Shown here piece after piece: positions 7,132-15,774 of a stretch of DNA of 44,036 nucleotides. The stretch is from Lachnospiraceae bacterium. Lineage in GTDB: Bacteria; Bacillota; Clostridia; Lachnospirales; Lachnospiraceae. A program made the position numbers and the translations under genes. The DNA is taken from assembly GCA_017479935.1 (NCBI GenBank), contig JAFVBO010000068.1, positions 1 to 44,036 on the forward strand. The letters run 5' to 3'. Position 1 is the stretch's first letter, and the number at the start of each line of letters is the position of its first letter. The notes under the pieces were generated by a model, which saw nothing but the letters and a program-made list of their open reading frames with translations, searched no databases and had not been told where the DNA came from.

Positions 7132-8073
7132 ATGAGACCCTCAGGGATCGGCGGACAGGCCGTCATGGAAGGCATCATGATGAGAAACGGCAAAGACTAT
7201 GCGTTGGCCGTGCGGATGCCGGATGGAACCATTCACGTGGAAAAGGACGAGTATAACGGAGTGATTCAGAACAAGAAGCTTTTATCGCTGCCGTTTATTC
7301 GCGGTGTGTTTAACTTTATCGATTCGTTGTATTTAGGAACTAAAACCCTCATGAAATCCTCGCTCTTAGTGGGGGAGGAGGAAGAGGAAGGCGAGGAGAT
7401 GACCGAGGATGAGAAAGCGAAGAGCGACAAGCTGTTTGTCACACTGGTGGTGACGCTGTCCGTCGTCTTTTCTGTGGGGCTTTTCATTTTGCTTCCCACG
7501 TTTTTATCCAACCTTCTTCGCCGGGTGATCCCGTCGTTAGCTGTGCTTTCCGTGGTGGAGGGACTGGTCCGGCTCCTCATTTTCCTGACGTACATGATCC
7601 TGATTTCCCGTATGAAGGATATTCAGCGCACATTCATGTACCACGGCGCCGAGCATAAATGCATCAACTGCATCGAGAGCGGGCTGGAGTTGAACGTGGA
7701 AAATGTCCGTAAGAGCACGCGTCTGCATAAGCGCTGCGGTACGAGCTTTTTATTCCTGGTCATCCTGATCAGTATTATTCTGTTTTTGTTTATTCGGGTG
7801 GAGAATGTGTGGCTTCGCATGCTGACCAGGCTTCTTCTGGTTCCCGTGATCGCCGGCATTTCCTATGAGTTTATCCGTCTGGCCGGGCGCAGTGATGCGC
7901 CGATTGTCAATATCATCTCCAAGCCGGGCCTTTTGATGCAGAAGTATCTGACCACGAAGGAACCGGATGATTCCATGATCGAGGTGGCCATCGCCGCCGT
8001 GGAGGAAGTGTTTGACTGGCGCGCCTATTTAAACGGCGAGGATGTGGGAAGCGCCTGCCCGATCACGAAGTGA
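7132..8073 (+). CDS. yqhQ: DUF1385 (YqhQ-type) membrane protein
   Basis: A 313-residue member of the DUF1385/YqhQ family, whose biochemical function is not established. The signature RPSGIGGQAVMEGIMMR opens the protein, followed by a hydrophilic segment and then paired membrane helices (about LFVTLVVTLSVVFSVGLFILL and VLSVVEGLVRLLIFLTYMILIS). After these come the conserved FMYHGAEHKCINCIE motif with its potential metal-binding His/Cys, the LHKRCGTSFLFLVILISIILF helix and a final amphipathic part. I start at the ATG at 7132, which follows AAAGGACAATAGTT; the open frame upstream through a TTG at 7087 crosses the leader hairpins. Its stop is 6 bases before the prmC start, so the two are probably coupled. 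Confidence 0.9.
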   Translation: MRPSGIGGQAVMEGIMMRNGKDYALAVRMPDGTIHVEKDEYNGVIQNKKLLSLPFIRGVFNFIDSLYLGTKTLMKSSLLVGEEEEEGEEMTEDEKAKSDKLFVTLVVTLSVVFSVGLFILLPTFLSNLLRRVIPSLAVLSVVEGLVRLLIFLTYMILISRMKDIQRTFMYHGAEHKCINCIESGLELNVENVRKSTRLHKRCGTSFLFLVILISIILFLFIRVENVWLRMLTRLLLVPVIAGISYEFIRLAGRSDAPIVNIISKPGLLMQKYLTTKEPDDSMIEVAIAAVEEVFDWRAYLNGEDVGSACPITK

Positions 8074-8078
8074 GGACC

Positions 8079-8972
8079 ATGACACTGCGGGAATTGTACC
8101 GGGAAGGGTGCAGGGAGCTGGCATCGGCCGGCGTCCCTGACGCGGAGAATGATGCCTGGCTGCTCCTTAATCATGTCTTCTCGATCAGCAGGGCTGTCTT
8201 TTATTTGAAAGCGGCCGAGGAGGCCGGGGAAGAAGAAACGAAGAAGTACCGGAAGCTGATCTTGGAAAGAGCAGGAAGAAAGCCCCTGCAGCAGATCACG
8301 GGCGAGCAGGAGTTTATGGGCCTGTCGTTTCTGGTGACGGAGGATGTACTGATACCGAGGCAGGATTCGGAGACGCTGGTGGAAGAGGTTCTGAAGGATT
8401 GGCAGGATCCGGCCGGAACAGAGCCGATGTCGGTTCTGGATTTGTGTACCGGAAGCGGCTGCCTGGGATTAAGCGTTGGGTTTTTTTGGGAGAAGGCGGG
8501 CCGTCCCTGGCACCTTCTTTGTACCGATCTGTCGGAAAAAGCCCTTCAGGTGGCTTTACAAAACCGGGACCGCGTACTTCCGGAAGCATGCAGGGAGCGA
8601 GTATCTTTTGCCCAGGGAGATTTGTTTGAGGCGCTACGGGAACATTTTGATGTAATTGTTTCCAATCCGCCCTACATTCCTACCTCCGAGGTGGAACACC
8701 TGATGCCGGAGGTGAAGGATTTTGAACCGCGCATGGCCTTAGACGGGGAGGCGGATGGCCTGGCCTTTTACCGGCGGATTGCCAAAGAAGCGCCGGATTA
8801 TCTGAAGAAAAGCGGCCGAATTTATCTGGAGATCGGGTACGATCAGGGAGAAGCGGTGTCCGCGCTTCTGGCAGAAAATGGATTTACGGATATTGCCGTC
8901 ATTCGGGACCTGGCGGGGAACGACCGGGTGGTGAAGGGGCGGTTTTCTGAAGAGGAGAAAAAAGATGTTTGA
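8079..8972 (+). CDS. prmC: Peptide chain release factor N5-glutamine methyltransferase
   Basis: A 297-residue SAM-dependent methyltransferase that methylates the Gln of the GGQ motif in release factors, here encoded immediately downstream. The N-terminal helical domain (1-80) has the [12 protein letters not shown] segment, and the Rossmann domain contains [15 protein letters not shown] (about 119-133) and the catalytic NPPY at 196-199. I choose the ATG at 8079, with TGAGG from the yqhQ stop region as ribosome site; a GTG at 8070 would add three residues but lacks a site. The 3' end overlaps prfA by 8 bases. Confidence 0.95.
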   Translation: MTLRELYREGCRELASAGVPDAENDAWLLLNHVFSISRAVFYLKAAEEAGEEETKKYRKLILERAGRKPLQQITGEQEFMGLSFLVTEDVLIPRQDSETLVEEVLKDWQDPAGTEPMSVLDLCTGSGCLGLSVGFFWEKAGRPWHLLCTDLSEKALQVALQNRDRVLPEACRERVSFAQGDLFEALREHFDVIVSNPPYIPTSEVEHLMPEVKDFEPRMALDGEADGLAFYRRIAKEAPDYLKKSGRIYLEIGYDQGEAVSALLAENGFTDIAVIRDLAGNDRVVKGRFSEEEKKDV

Positions 8973-10041
8973 TAAACTGGATACCCTGCTGCACCGCTAT
9001 GAGGAGCTGATGCAGGAAATCAACAACCCCGCGCTGGCGGAGGATCCGGTACGGTTTCGGAAGCTGATGAAGGAACAGAGCGACTTGACGCCGCTCGTGG
9101 AAACCTATCAGGCTTATAAGCAGGCCAATCAGGACGTGACGGATTCTTTGGCTCTTTTAGAGGAAGAGAGCGATGAGGAGATGCGGGAGCTTGCCAAGGA
9201 AGAATTAAACGATGCCAAGAAACGGATTGAGGACTTGGAGCATGAGCTGAAGATTCTGCTGCTTCCCAAGGACCCGAACGATGACAAGAACGTCATCGTG
9301 GAAATCCGCGCGGGCGCTGGCGGCGAGGAAGCCGCGCTGTTCGCGGCGGAGCTGTACCGGATGTACAGCCTGTATGCGGATCGTCATCACTATAAGCTGG
9401 AACTGACCAGCATCAATGAAACCGGTTTAGGCGGCTTTAAGGAAGTGGTCTTTATGATCACCGGCAAAGGCGCCTATTCCCGCTTAAAGTATGAGAGCGG
9501 TGTACACCGCGTACAGCGCGTGCCGGAAACGGAGAGCGGCGGCCGCATCCATACATCCACCGCGACCGTGGTGGTGATGCCGGAAGCGGAGGATGTGGAG
9601 ATCGAGATCAACGAGAAGGACATCCGCATCGATGTCATGCGCGCCTCCGGAAACGGCGGCCAGTGCGTCAATACGACGGACTCCGCGGTGCGTTTGACCC
9701 ACTATCCCACCGGCATCGTGATCTACAGCCAGACCGAGAAATCCCAGCTGCAGAATAAGGAGAAGGCCTTCCGCCTGCTGCGCGCCAAGCTCTATGATCT
9801 GGAGATGGAAAAGAAGATGGCTTCCGAATCCGAGGCCAGAAAGAGCCAGATCGGCACCGGAGACCGTTCGGAGAAGATCCGCACCTACAACTTCCCGCAG
9901 AGCCGGGTTTCGGAGCACCGTATTAAGCTGACGCTTTATAAGATCGACCAGATCATGAACGGCGACTTAGATGAGATCATTGACAGTCTGATCGCGGCCG
10001 ACCAGGCGGCGAAGCTGGCCAATATGCAGGAAGAGATGTAG
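8965..10041 (+). CDS. prfA: Peptide chain release factor 1
   Basis: A 358-residue class I release factor that reads UAA/UAG and triggers peptidyl-tRNA hydrolysis. The GGQ motif sits at about residues 231-233 in [21 protein letters not shown], and the [15 protein letters not shown] segment and the anticodon-mimic domain upstream are normal. GAGGAG lies before the ATG and the gene overlaps prmC by 8 bases, consistent with coupled production of RF1 and its modifying enzyme. Confidence 0.97.
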   Translation: MFDKLDTLLHRYEELMQEINNPALAEDPVRFRKLMKEQSDLTPLVETYQAYKQANQDVTDSLALLEEESDEEMRELAKEELNDAKKRIEDLEHELKILLLPKDPNDDKNVIVEIRAGAGGEEAALFAAELYRMYSLYADRHHYKLELTSINETGLGGFKEVVFMITGKGAYSRLKYESGVHRVQRVPETESGGRIHTSTATVVVMPEAEDVEIEINEKDIRIDVMRASGNGGQCVNTTDSAVRLTHYPTGIVIYSQTEKSQLQNKEKAFRLLRAKLYDLEMEKKMASESEARKSQIGTGDRSEKIRTYNFPQSRVSEHRIKLTLYKIDQIMNGDLDEIIDSLIAADQAAKLANMQEEM

Positions 10042-10078
10042 GAAAAGCAAAGCGAGGACGCGACGCGTTTGCTTTTCC
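10041..10078 (+). terminator. Hairpin after prfA
   Basis: GGAAAAGCAAA (10041-10051) pairs with TTTGCTTTTCC (10068-10078) around a GCG-rich loop. There is no downstream U-run, so it may be a weak or partial terminator before exoA. Confidence 0.5.
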
Positions 10079-10113
10079 AAGTAAAGATGCAAGGCTTTTA
10101 GGGAGGTTTTAGC

Positions 10114-10866
10114 ATGAAAGCGATTTCCTGGAACGTCAACGGCCTTCGGGCCTGTGCCCAGAAAGGGTTTGCGGAATTTTTCAAAGAGGCGGACGCGGAT
10201 ATCTTCTGCATCCAGGAGAGCAAGATGCAGGCGGGGCAGTTTGATCTGGAAACGCCCGGATATCATCAGTACTGGAATTACGCGGACAAAAAAGGATATT
10301 CCGGCACGGCGATTTTTACCCGTATGGAGCCTTTGTCGGTCTTTTACGGGATGGGCGTGGATGCCCATGATCATGAAGGCCGGATGATCACCCTGGAATT
10401 TGCCGATTACTATTTTGTCACGGTCTACACGCCAAACTCCCAGGACGGCTTAAAGCGCCTGTCCTACCGCATGGAGTGGGAGGAAGAGTTCCTTCGGTAC
10501 TTAAAGAAGCTGGAGGAGACAAAGCCTGTGATTGTCTGCGGGGACATGAACGTGGCCCATCAGGAGATCGACTTAAAGAACCCTTCCACCAACCACCAGA
10601 ACGCCGGATTTTCCGATGAGGAGAGAGCCTGCTTTTCAAGGTTGCTGGAGAACGGGTTCATCGATACCTTCCGCTATTTCTACCCGGATAAGACGGAGGC
10701 GTATTCCTGGTGGTCCTACCGCATGAAAGCCAGGGAGAGGAACGCCGGATGGCGTATTGACTATTTTTTGGTTTCGGAAGGTTTAAAAGACAGGCTCGCC
10801 GGCGCATCCATATTGAATGAAGTGTACGGTTCGGATCACTGCCCGGTGGAGCTTTTGATTCGTTAA
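10114..10866 (+). CDS. exoA: Exodeoxyribonuclease III / AP endonuclease
   Basis: A 250-residue Mg-dependent nuclease of the Xth/ExoA family for base-excision repair at abasic sites. Conserved elements are SWNVNGLRA at the N-terminus, the metal-binding Glu in CIQESK, the YTPNSQDGLKRLSYRMEW region, CGDMNVAHQEIDL, AYSWWSYRMKARERNAGWRIDYFL and the terminal SDHCPVEL with the catalytic His. TAGGGAGGTTTTAGC precedes the ATG. luxS follows 10 bases later and is probably co-transcribed. Confidence 0.96.
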   Translation: MKAISWNVNGLRACAQKGFAEFFKEADADIFCIQESKMQAGQFDLETPGYHQYWNYADKKGYSGTAIFTRMEPLSVFYGMGVDAHDHEGRMITLEFADYYFVTVYTPNSQDGLKRLSYRMEWEEEFLRYLKKLEETKPVIVCGDMNVAHQEIDLKNPSTNHQNAGFSDEERACFSRLLENGFIDTFRYFYPDKTEAYSWWSYRMKARERNAGWRIDYFLVSEGLKDRLAGASILNEVYGSDHCPVELLIR

Positions 10867-10876
10867 GGAGAAAGAT

Positions 10877-11344
10877 ATGCAGAGAATTCCAAGCTTTTGT
10901 ATTGATCATACGCGCCTGGAAAAAGGCGTTTACTTATCCCGTCAGGACGATGATGTTCTGACCTGGGATGTGCGCATCAAGCGCCCCAACCAGGGCGATT
11001 ACCTGGCTGTGCCGGCGCTTCATACAATGGAGCATCTGTTTGCCACCTACGCCCGCAACAGCGAGTGGAAGGACGGCGTCATCTATATCGGGCCGATGGG
11101 CTGCCGCACCGGTATGTATTTCCTGACCCGGGGACTTTCGAACGATCAGGTTCTGGACTGTATCCGCGAATCCTTCCGCTTTATGGCCTCCTTTGAGGGC
11201 GAGATTCCCGGAACGAAGCCGGAAGAGTGCGGCAACTTTGCGGAGCACGATCTGGAAGGCTGCAAAAAGGAGTCGGCTGAGTTTCTGAAGGTTCTGGAGA
11301 AGTTGACGCCGGAAGGCATGAAGTATCAGTATTACCTGAAATAA
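10877..11344 (+). CDS. luxS: S-ribosylhomocysteine lyase (AI-2 synthase)
   Basis: A 155-residue LuxS, which cleaves S-ribosylhomocysteine to homocysteine and DPD, the autoinducer-2 precursor, in the activated methyl cycle. The metal ligands are H49 and H53 in HTMEH and C118 in EECGNFAEHDL; the catalytic Cys is C76 in GPMGCRTGMY. TAAGGAGAAAGAT precedes the ATG. It follows exoA by 10 bases and its stop overlaps an upstream in-frame ATG of the next gene. Confidence 0.97.
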   Translation: MQRIPSFCIDHTRLEKGVYLSRQDDDVLTWDVRIKRPNQGDYLAVPALHTMEHLFATYARNSEWKDGVIYIGPMGCRTGMYFLTRGLSNDQVLDCIRESFRFMASFEGEIPGTKPEECGNFAEHDLEGCKKESAEFLKVLEKLTPEGMKYQYYLK

Positions 11345-11370
11345 TGGATTCATTTGATGGGAGGGAAATG

Positions 11371-12942
11371 ATGAACCGGAAACTTCCAATCGGAATTCAA
11401 TCGTTTGAAAAGCTGAGGGAAGAGGGATTTCTGTACGTAGATAAGACGAAATATGTCTATCAACTGGTTCATAACAATGTGCCCTATTTCCTAAGCAGAC
11501 CGAGACGATTTGGGAAAAGCCTCCTTTTATCTACGCTGCAGGCCTATTGGGAGGGCAGGAAGGAACTGTTTCAAGGGCTTGAAATAGAGAACCTTGAAAA
11601 TGGCAATCAGGATGCATGGAAGTCCTATCCGGTTTTTCTGTTTGATTTTAACGGAGCCAATTATAAGCAGGAAGGTGCCCTGGAGGAGGTTCTGAACAGC
11701 CAACTGCGGAGATGGGAAAAGCAATATGGGAGTGATAACGGCGGACTGACTTTGGGCGAACGATTTCAGAACCTGGTGATGAAGACGGCCGGCGAGACGG
11801 AAAGTAGAGTTGTCGTTCTGGTCGACGAGTACGACAAACCGCTGATGGATGTGATAGAAAATCCGGGTTTACAGGAGCATAACAGGGAGGTTTTTCGAGG
11901 CTTTTTCAGCTCCTTGAAAAGCCTGGATCCGTATATTCAGTTTCTGTTCATCACGGGTGTGTCTAAATTCCATAAAGTCAGTATTTTCAGTGATCTGAAT
12001 CAACTCAATGATATTTCTTTGAATGAATTGTTTTCCGGAATGTGCGGAATAACGGAAGGAGAGATGAAGCAGTTTCTTCTGCCGGAAGTGCAGGCATTAG
12101 CAAAGAGAAGATCTATGACGGAGAATGAATGCCTGAAGGTTTTAAGAGAACAGTATGATGGATATCATTTTCATATGGATGGGGAGGGAGTATACAACCC
12201 GTATAGTTTACTGAAAGCTCTATATGAGAAGAGTTTCGGCTCCTACTGGTTTGAAACAGGAACACCGGAGTTTTTGGTTCGCAAGTTGAAAGAAGGCAGC
12301 TTTGACCTTCGCAAGTTGACAAATCAGACGCTTTATGCGGATGAATCAACATTGAAAGATTATACGGGTGACAGTCTGGATCCCCTGCCGCTTTTGTATC
12401 AGACGGGATATCTGACGCTTGAAACCTATGATGAAAAGCGCAGGCGATTTACGCTGACTTTTCCGAACGAAGAAGTGAAATACGGTTTCCTTGGGAGCCT
12501 GATGCCTGCCTTTTTGCCCAAAGCTACAGCAGGGAATGGCCTGGATATTTTTACACTGGATGATCACCTGGAAAATGGGCGGATCGATGAGGTCATGCAC
12601 GTGCTTACTGCGCTCTTTGCAAGTATCCCGTACACGAAAGAGACAGATCCCTTTGAGCATTATTTTCAGTCGGTTATTTATCTTGTATTTACACTTCTTG
12701 GAAAGTTTGCAATCTGTGAGATGCATACTTTTAACGGTCGCATCGACTGCAAAGTGGAAACCGGCAATTACGTGTATCTGTTTGAGTTTAAGAGAGATGA
12801 AACAGCAGATTCGGCTTTGGCTCAGATTGATGAAAAGGAGTATACGCTTCCGTTTGTGGCAGACCATCGGAAACTGTTTAAAGTAGGTGTTTCTTTTGAC
12901 TCGAAGAAACGGATTGTCAGCGGGTGGAAAGTGGCGGAGTAG
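11371..12942 (+). CDS. AAA-ATPase-like / PD-(D/E)XK nuclease domain protein
   Basis: A 523-residue protein of the large gut-anaerobe family that joins an AAA-ATPase-like domain (PF09820 type) to a C-terminal DUF1703 PD-(D/E)XK nuclease-like domain. Seen here: the typical opening MNRKLPIGIQSFEKLREEG-YVDKT, a Walker-A-like RPRRFGKSLLLSTL near residue 45, a Walker-B-like VVVLVDEYDKPL, and the nuclease-fold core GRIDCKVET..VYLFEFKRD with the E-x-K signature. I choose the ATG at 11371, five bases after GGGAGGG. Function is unknown; these proteins occur in many, often mobile, copies and may be selfish or defence related. It separates luxS from DUF4317. Confidence 0.88.
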   Translation: MNRKLPIGIQSFEKLREEGFLYVDKTKYVYQLVHNNVPYFLSRPRRFGKSLLLSTLQAYWEGRKELFQGLEIENLENGNQDAWKSYPVFLFDFNGANYKQEGALEEVLNSQLRRWEKQYGSDNGGLTLGERFQNLVMKTAGETESRVVVLVDEYDKPLMDVIENPGLQEHNREVFRGFFSSLKSLDPYIQFLFITGVSKFHKVSIFSDLNQLNDISLNELFSGMCGITEGEMKQFLLPEVQALAKRRSMTENECLKVLREQYDGYHFHMDGEGVYNPYSLLKALYEKSFGSYWFETGTPEFLVRKLKEGSFDLRKLTNQTLYADESTLKDYTGDSLDPLPLLYQTGYLTLETYDEKRRRFTLTFPNEEVKYGFLGSLMPAFLPKATAGNGLDIFTLDDHLENGRIDEVMHVLTALFASIPYTKETDPFEHYFQSVIYLVFTLLGKFAICEMHTFNGRIDCKVETGNYVYLFEFKRDETADSALAQIDEKEYTLPFVADHRKLFKVGVSFDSKKRIVSGWKVAE

Positions 12943-13024
12943 TCATCCCTGAAAAGATAGCTGCAAAGAGGAGCAGATAAAGGATAAGCGAAATGAAAAG
13001 AGAGGTAATTACAAGGGGGATCAG

Positions 13025-13642
13025 ATGAAACGGGAAGACCTTCTGGAATTAACCAGGCGGATGAATCTGCAGCGCAACTGCTTTCACCGGATTGCCGGAT
13101 GCTATTTTGATGAGAATGGCGATGTAGATGGCACCTTCAATATCGACTTCCGAAACCTGAAAACGCCGGACAAGACGAAAAATATCGCCATTGCCAAGAC
13201 GATTCCTTTTTCGCGCACCGATGATCAGCTGCTTTTGCACGCATTTTCAAGAGACGCCTTAAGGCCCGGCACTATGTGGCAGCTCTTAAATGGCATGGTG
13301 GACTGTGGCCTGAAAAATGACGCGATGATGGATGTCTTCTATGACCTGATGGCGGATGACTATCAGGCAAATGGGCCGTATGCGATTTATGTGTTCGACG
13401 GTGTCTACGATGTTCCTGTGAAGGCGAAGGACGGCGAGAGTTTATACGAATCCGAGGAAGTCTACCATTTCCTGATCTGCGCCGTCTGCCCTACCTCGGG
13501 CGACTATGAGCCGGGAAAGCCGGAATTTGGCTTTTTGTTTCCCGCGTTTGTGGACCGCTCCGGCGACCCGTCGCGGATTTGCGTGTTTCATGAGAATCCG
13601 GATCAGGTGCAGAAAGCTTTATTGGTGAGACTATTGAAATAA
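13025..13642 (+). CDS. DUF4317-family protein, short form
   Basis: A 205-residue cytoplasmic protein related to DUF4317. Both family halves are visible: an N-terminal LELTRRMNLQRNCFHRIAGCYFDENGDV and a later YVFDGVYDVPVKAKDG..SEEVYHFLICAVCP followed by FLFPAFVDRSGDP. The DUF4317 proteins I know are nearly twice as long, so this may be a compact branch. The reading frame has no obvious break, and its stop codon overlaps the left inverted repeat of the 790-bp element, so the present 3' end could have been set by that element. No function is established. A weak AGGGGGATCAG ribosome site precedes the ATG. Confidence 0.75.
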   Translation: MKREDLLELTRRMNLQRNCFHRIAGCYFDENGDVDGTFNIDFRNLKTPDKTKNIAIAKTIPFSRTDDQLLLHAFSRDALRPGTMWQLLNGMVDCGLKNDAMMDVFYDLMADDYQANGPYAIYVFDGVYDVPVKAKDGESLYESEEVYHFLICAVCPTSGDYEPGKPEFGFLFPAFVDRSGDPSRICVFHENPDQVQKALLVRLLK

Positions 13643-14430
13643 AGGGGTGTTTAAGTCAACCGCACAGGTTGTTGCCTGAAGAGTGTTAGTGATAGAAGGA
13701 AAGCTGTGAGATCCGCGAAAAGCAGGGGCATCACCGGCGTGAAGTTTTCCGGCAGCCTTGGAAGCTTCGGGGCGTCCCACTAATGGCACTGAGGATGCTG
13801 CACAGTCGTCGGGGCACATTCGGAACCCCGTCTGATGACGGTGTTCCTCCGAGTACCCCTAAAATCGCTGTATTTGAAATACAGCGATTTTACGTCTGTG
13901 CAGCATCCTCATTGCCAAAGTGGTACGGATCCCTCGCTTCCATACGCTGCCGGAAAATCTTTCACGCCGGTGATGCCCCTGCTTTCCTCGGATCGCGCAG
14001 TTCTTCTATTCCCTGCCATTTTGCAATAAACACCACGTGACCTTACGGTCGCGGCGCTTACCATAAAAGCACTTGCCACTGTACAGACATAATGGCTGGG
14101 CTGGCGCACAAAGCAATACGTAAAAACGGCATCAGGAAAGCAGAAAAAGGCAGAGCTTATATCAGTTTGCAGTCATGTACCAAGGCCTTTAGAACCGCTT
14201 GGTGAAAAGAATTTGCATCAGATCCAAAATCGACAACACGGCGCGAAGCGACGATGCTTGCGATTTTGGATCTTGTATTTTGCAAATTCTTTGAGCCTTA
14301 GCGGTTCTGGCCGCAGGTTCTCAGACTGCAAACGATATAACTCTGCCTTTTAACTTTCCTGATGCCGATGACAAAGCTCCTTTTGTGCGCCTACTTCATT
14401 TAGGCAAGACAGTAATTTAAACACCCCTTT
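13641..14430. repeat. 790-bp non-coding element with 14-bp terminal inverted repeats and two giant hairpins
   Basis: AAAGGGGTGTTTAA (13641-13654) is repeated inverted at 14417-14430. Between the ends there is no convincing gene. Hairpin I (about 13719-13985): 25-bp perfect stem 13719-13743/13961-13985, then 13745-13756/13946-13957, 13791-13805/13896-13910, and an apex 13861-13873/13879-13891. Hairpin II (14117-14368): 14117-14130/14355-14368, 14134-14145/14341-14352, 14165-14174/14324-14333, 14191-14199/14300-14308, 14206-14217/14281-14292 and 14220-14232/14261-14273. All arms are perfectly nested with interior loops between them. This suggests either a MITE-like non-autonomous element or a large structured RNA. 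Confidence 0.8.
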
Positions 14431-14451
14431 AGGTGACAGCCCCTCAATGGA

Positions 14452-15438
14452 TTAGTTCAGCTCCGTTCCGGATTTTTCGCCTTTTTGGAAAGCCGCTGCA
14501 TTGTCCAGCGTGATGCGGCTGATGGCGGCAAGCGCTTCCTCCGTAAAGAACCCCTGGTGGGAGGTGACGATCACGTTCGGGAAGGAAAGCAGGCGGGAGA
14601 CGACGGAATGAGGCAGAATGTCGTCCTCGCGGTTTTCAAAGACGTTGGCGTTCTCTTCCTCGTACACATCCAGGCCGACGCCGAAGAATTTGTGCTCGCG
14701 GATGCCGGCGATCAGGTCGTCGGTCTTGATCAGGCCGCCGCGGGAGGTGTTGATCAGGATGACGCCGTCCTTCATCTTGTTGATGGTTTCCAGGTTGATC
14801 ATATGGTGCGTGGAATCCATCAGAGGGCAATGCAGGGAGATCAGGTCGCTCTGGGCCAGCAGTTCATCTAAGGAAACATAGGTCGCAAAGTCCAGATCTT
14901 TATTCTGATACACATCGTAGGCAAGTACTTTCATGCCATAGCCGTGGCAGATTTTAGCCATGGCGGCGCCGATGCGGCCGGTGCCGACGATGCCGGCGAC
15001 TTTTCCATGAAAATTGGTGCCGACAAGGCCCACCAGGCTGAAGTTATTCTCGCGGACCTTAATGTATGCTTTATGCAGGTGACGGGCTACCGCGCTGGCG
15101 AGAGCCATGGCGTGCTCCGCGACGGCTTCCGGAGAGTAGCCGGGGACGCGCATGACGGTGATGCCGTACTTCGTGGCAGCGTCCAGGTCCACGTTGTTAA
15201 AGCCGGCGCAGCGCATCAGCACCAGCTTTACGCCCTTGTCTGCCAGAACTTTTAAGACAGGCTCACTCACGTCATCGTTGACGAAAGCACAGACGGCTTC
15301 CGCGCCGTTCACATAGGAAGCGGAACCGGCGGAAAGGGGACTTTCCCAGTATTCGATTTCCAGATCCGGGTATTCGTCGCGGATGCGGTTAAACGAGTTT
15401 TTATCATAGATTTTGGTGTTGAAGAAAATGATACGCAT
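14452..15438 (-). CDS. D-isomer-specific 2-hydroxyacid dehydrogenase (D-lactate dehydrogenase type)
   Basis: A 328-residue NAD-dependent dehydrogenase, most like D-lactate dehydrogenase, which reduces pyruvate to D-lactate in fermentation. The Rossmann motif VGTGRIG is at about residues 150-156. The catalytic triad is visible: Arg in LINTSRGGLIKTDDL, Glu in DVYEEE, and His in TSHQGFFTEEA. The substrate-domain segment LMRCAGFNNVDL is also typical. AGGAGGAATTTTC precedes the ATG at 15438. A good promoter with an overlapping palindrome lies upstream. A related specificity such as 2-hydroxyisocaproate cannot be excluded. Confidence 0.92.
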   Translation of the reverse strand: MRIIFFNTKIYDKNSFNRIRDEYPDLEIEYWESPLSAGSASYVNGAEAVCAFVNDDVSEPVLKVLADKGVKLVLMRCAGFNNVDLDAATKYGITVMRVPGYSPEAVAEHAMALASAVARHLHKAYIKVRENNFSLVGLVGTNFHGKVAGIVGTGRIGAAMAKICHGYGMKVLAYDVYQNKDLDFATYVSLDELLAQSDLISLHCPLMDSTHHMINLETINKMKDGVILINTSRGGLIKTDDLIAGIREHKFFGVGLDVYEEENANVFENREDDILPHSVVSRLLSFPNVIVTSHQGFFTEEALAAISRITLDNAAAFQKGEKSGTELN

Positions 15439-15489
15439 GAAAATTCCTCCTGTTTAAGGGGCTGCAGAGGCAAGCCCTGTTTCTTGTGA

Positions 15490-15522
15490 TCTAAGTATAG
15501 CTTAGAAGATCGGAACCTGCAA
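15490..15522 (-). promoter_or_regulatory. Promoter of the dehydrogenase with palindrome over the -10 box
   Basis: On the minus strand TTGCAG (complement of 15517-15522), a 17-base spacer and TATACT (15494-15499). TCTAAG-CTATA-CTTAGA (15490-15506) is a dyad overlapping the -10 element, a natural operator position, for example for a redox or metabolite repressor. Confidence 0.7.
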
Positions 15523-15548
15523 GGGAAAAGAAGATAGCATGACAAGGC

Positions 15549-15644
15549 GGGACGGTACCGTCCCCCCTTTTGTTTGCAAGCTTGTGCGATGCAAGCGCAA
15601 GGTTACGCGAACCGGGTTTTATTTCCTGCCTGCTTGGCTATAAT
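15549..15644 (+). promoter_or_regulatory. Upstream region of the GH78-like gene: palindrome and candidate promoter
   Basis: The 336 bases between the divergent genes hold no gene I can support. GGGACGGTACCGTCCC (15549-15564) is a perfect 16-bp palindrome followed by CCCTTTTG. TATAAT at 15639-15644 is a good -10 box but the -35 region (GTTTTAT) is poor, so the plus-strand promoter may need an activator. Confidence 0.4.
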
Positions 15645-15774
15645 GATGCCGGAGTCAGAAGGCATCCATGTCATGCGGAGAGCAAGACTTTTCATGTGTG
15701 TAGGGCAGGAGCTCTCCTATGCCGTTTGCCTGGACAAGATGGATCGGAATAAAAGGAAACAGGAGGAGAAGAAC

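Noticed and set aside
13783-14040. Coding ORFs inside the 790-bp element
   Set aside because: Frames on both strands follow the hairpin arms, lack ribosome sites and give no recognisable protein.
15574-15774. N-terminal extension of the GH78-like protein
   Set aside because: Starting at 15775 gives AGGAGG and a perfect lipoprotein signal; the extension would bury that signal inside the protein.
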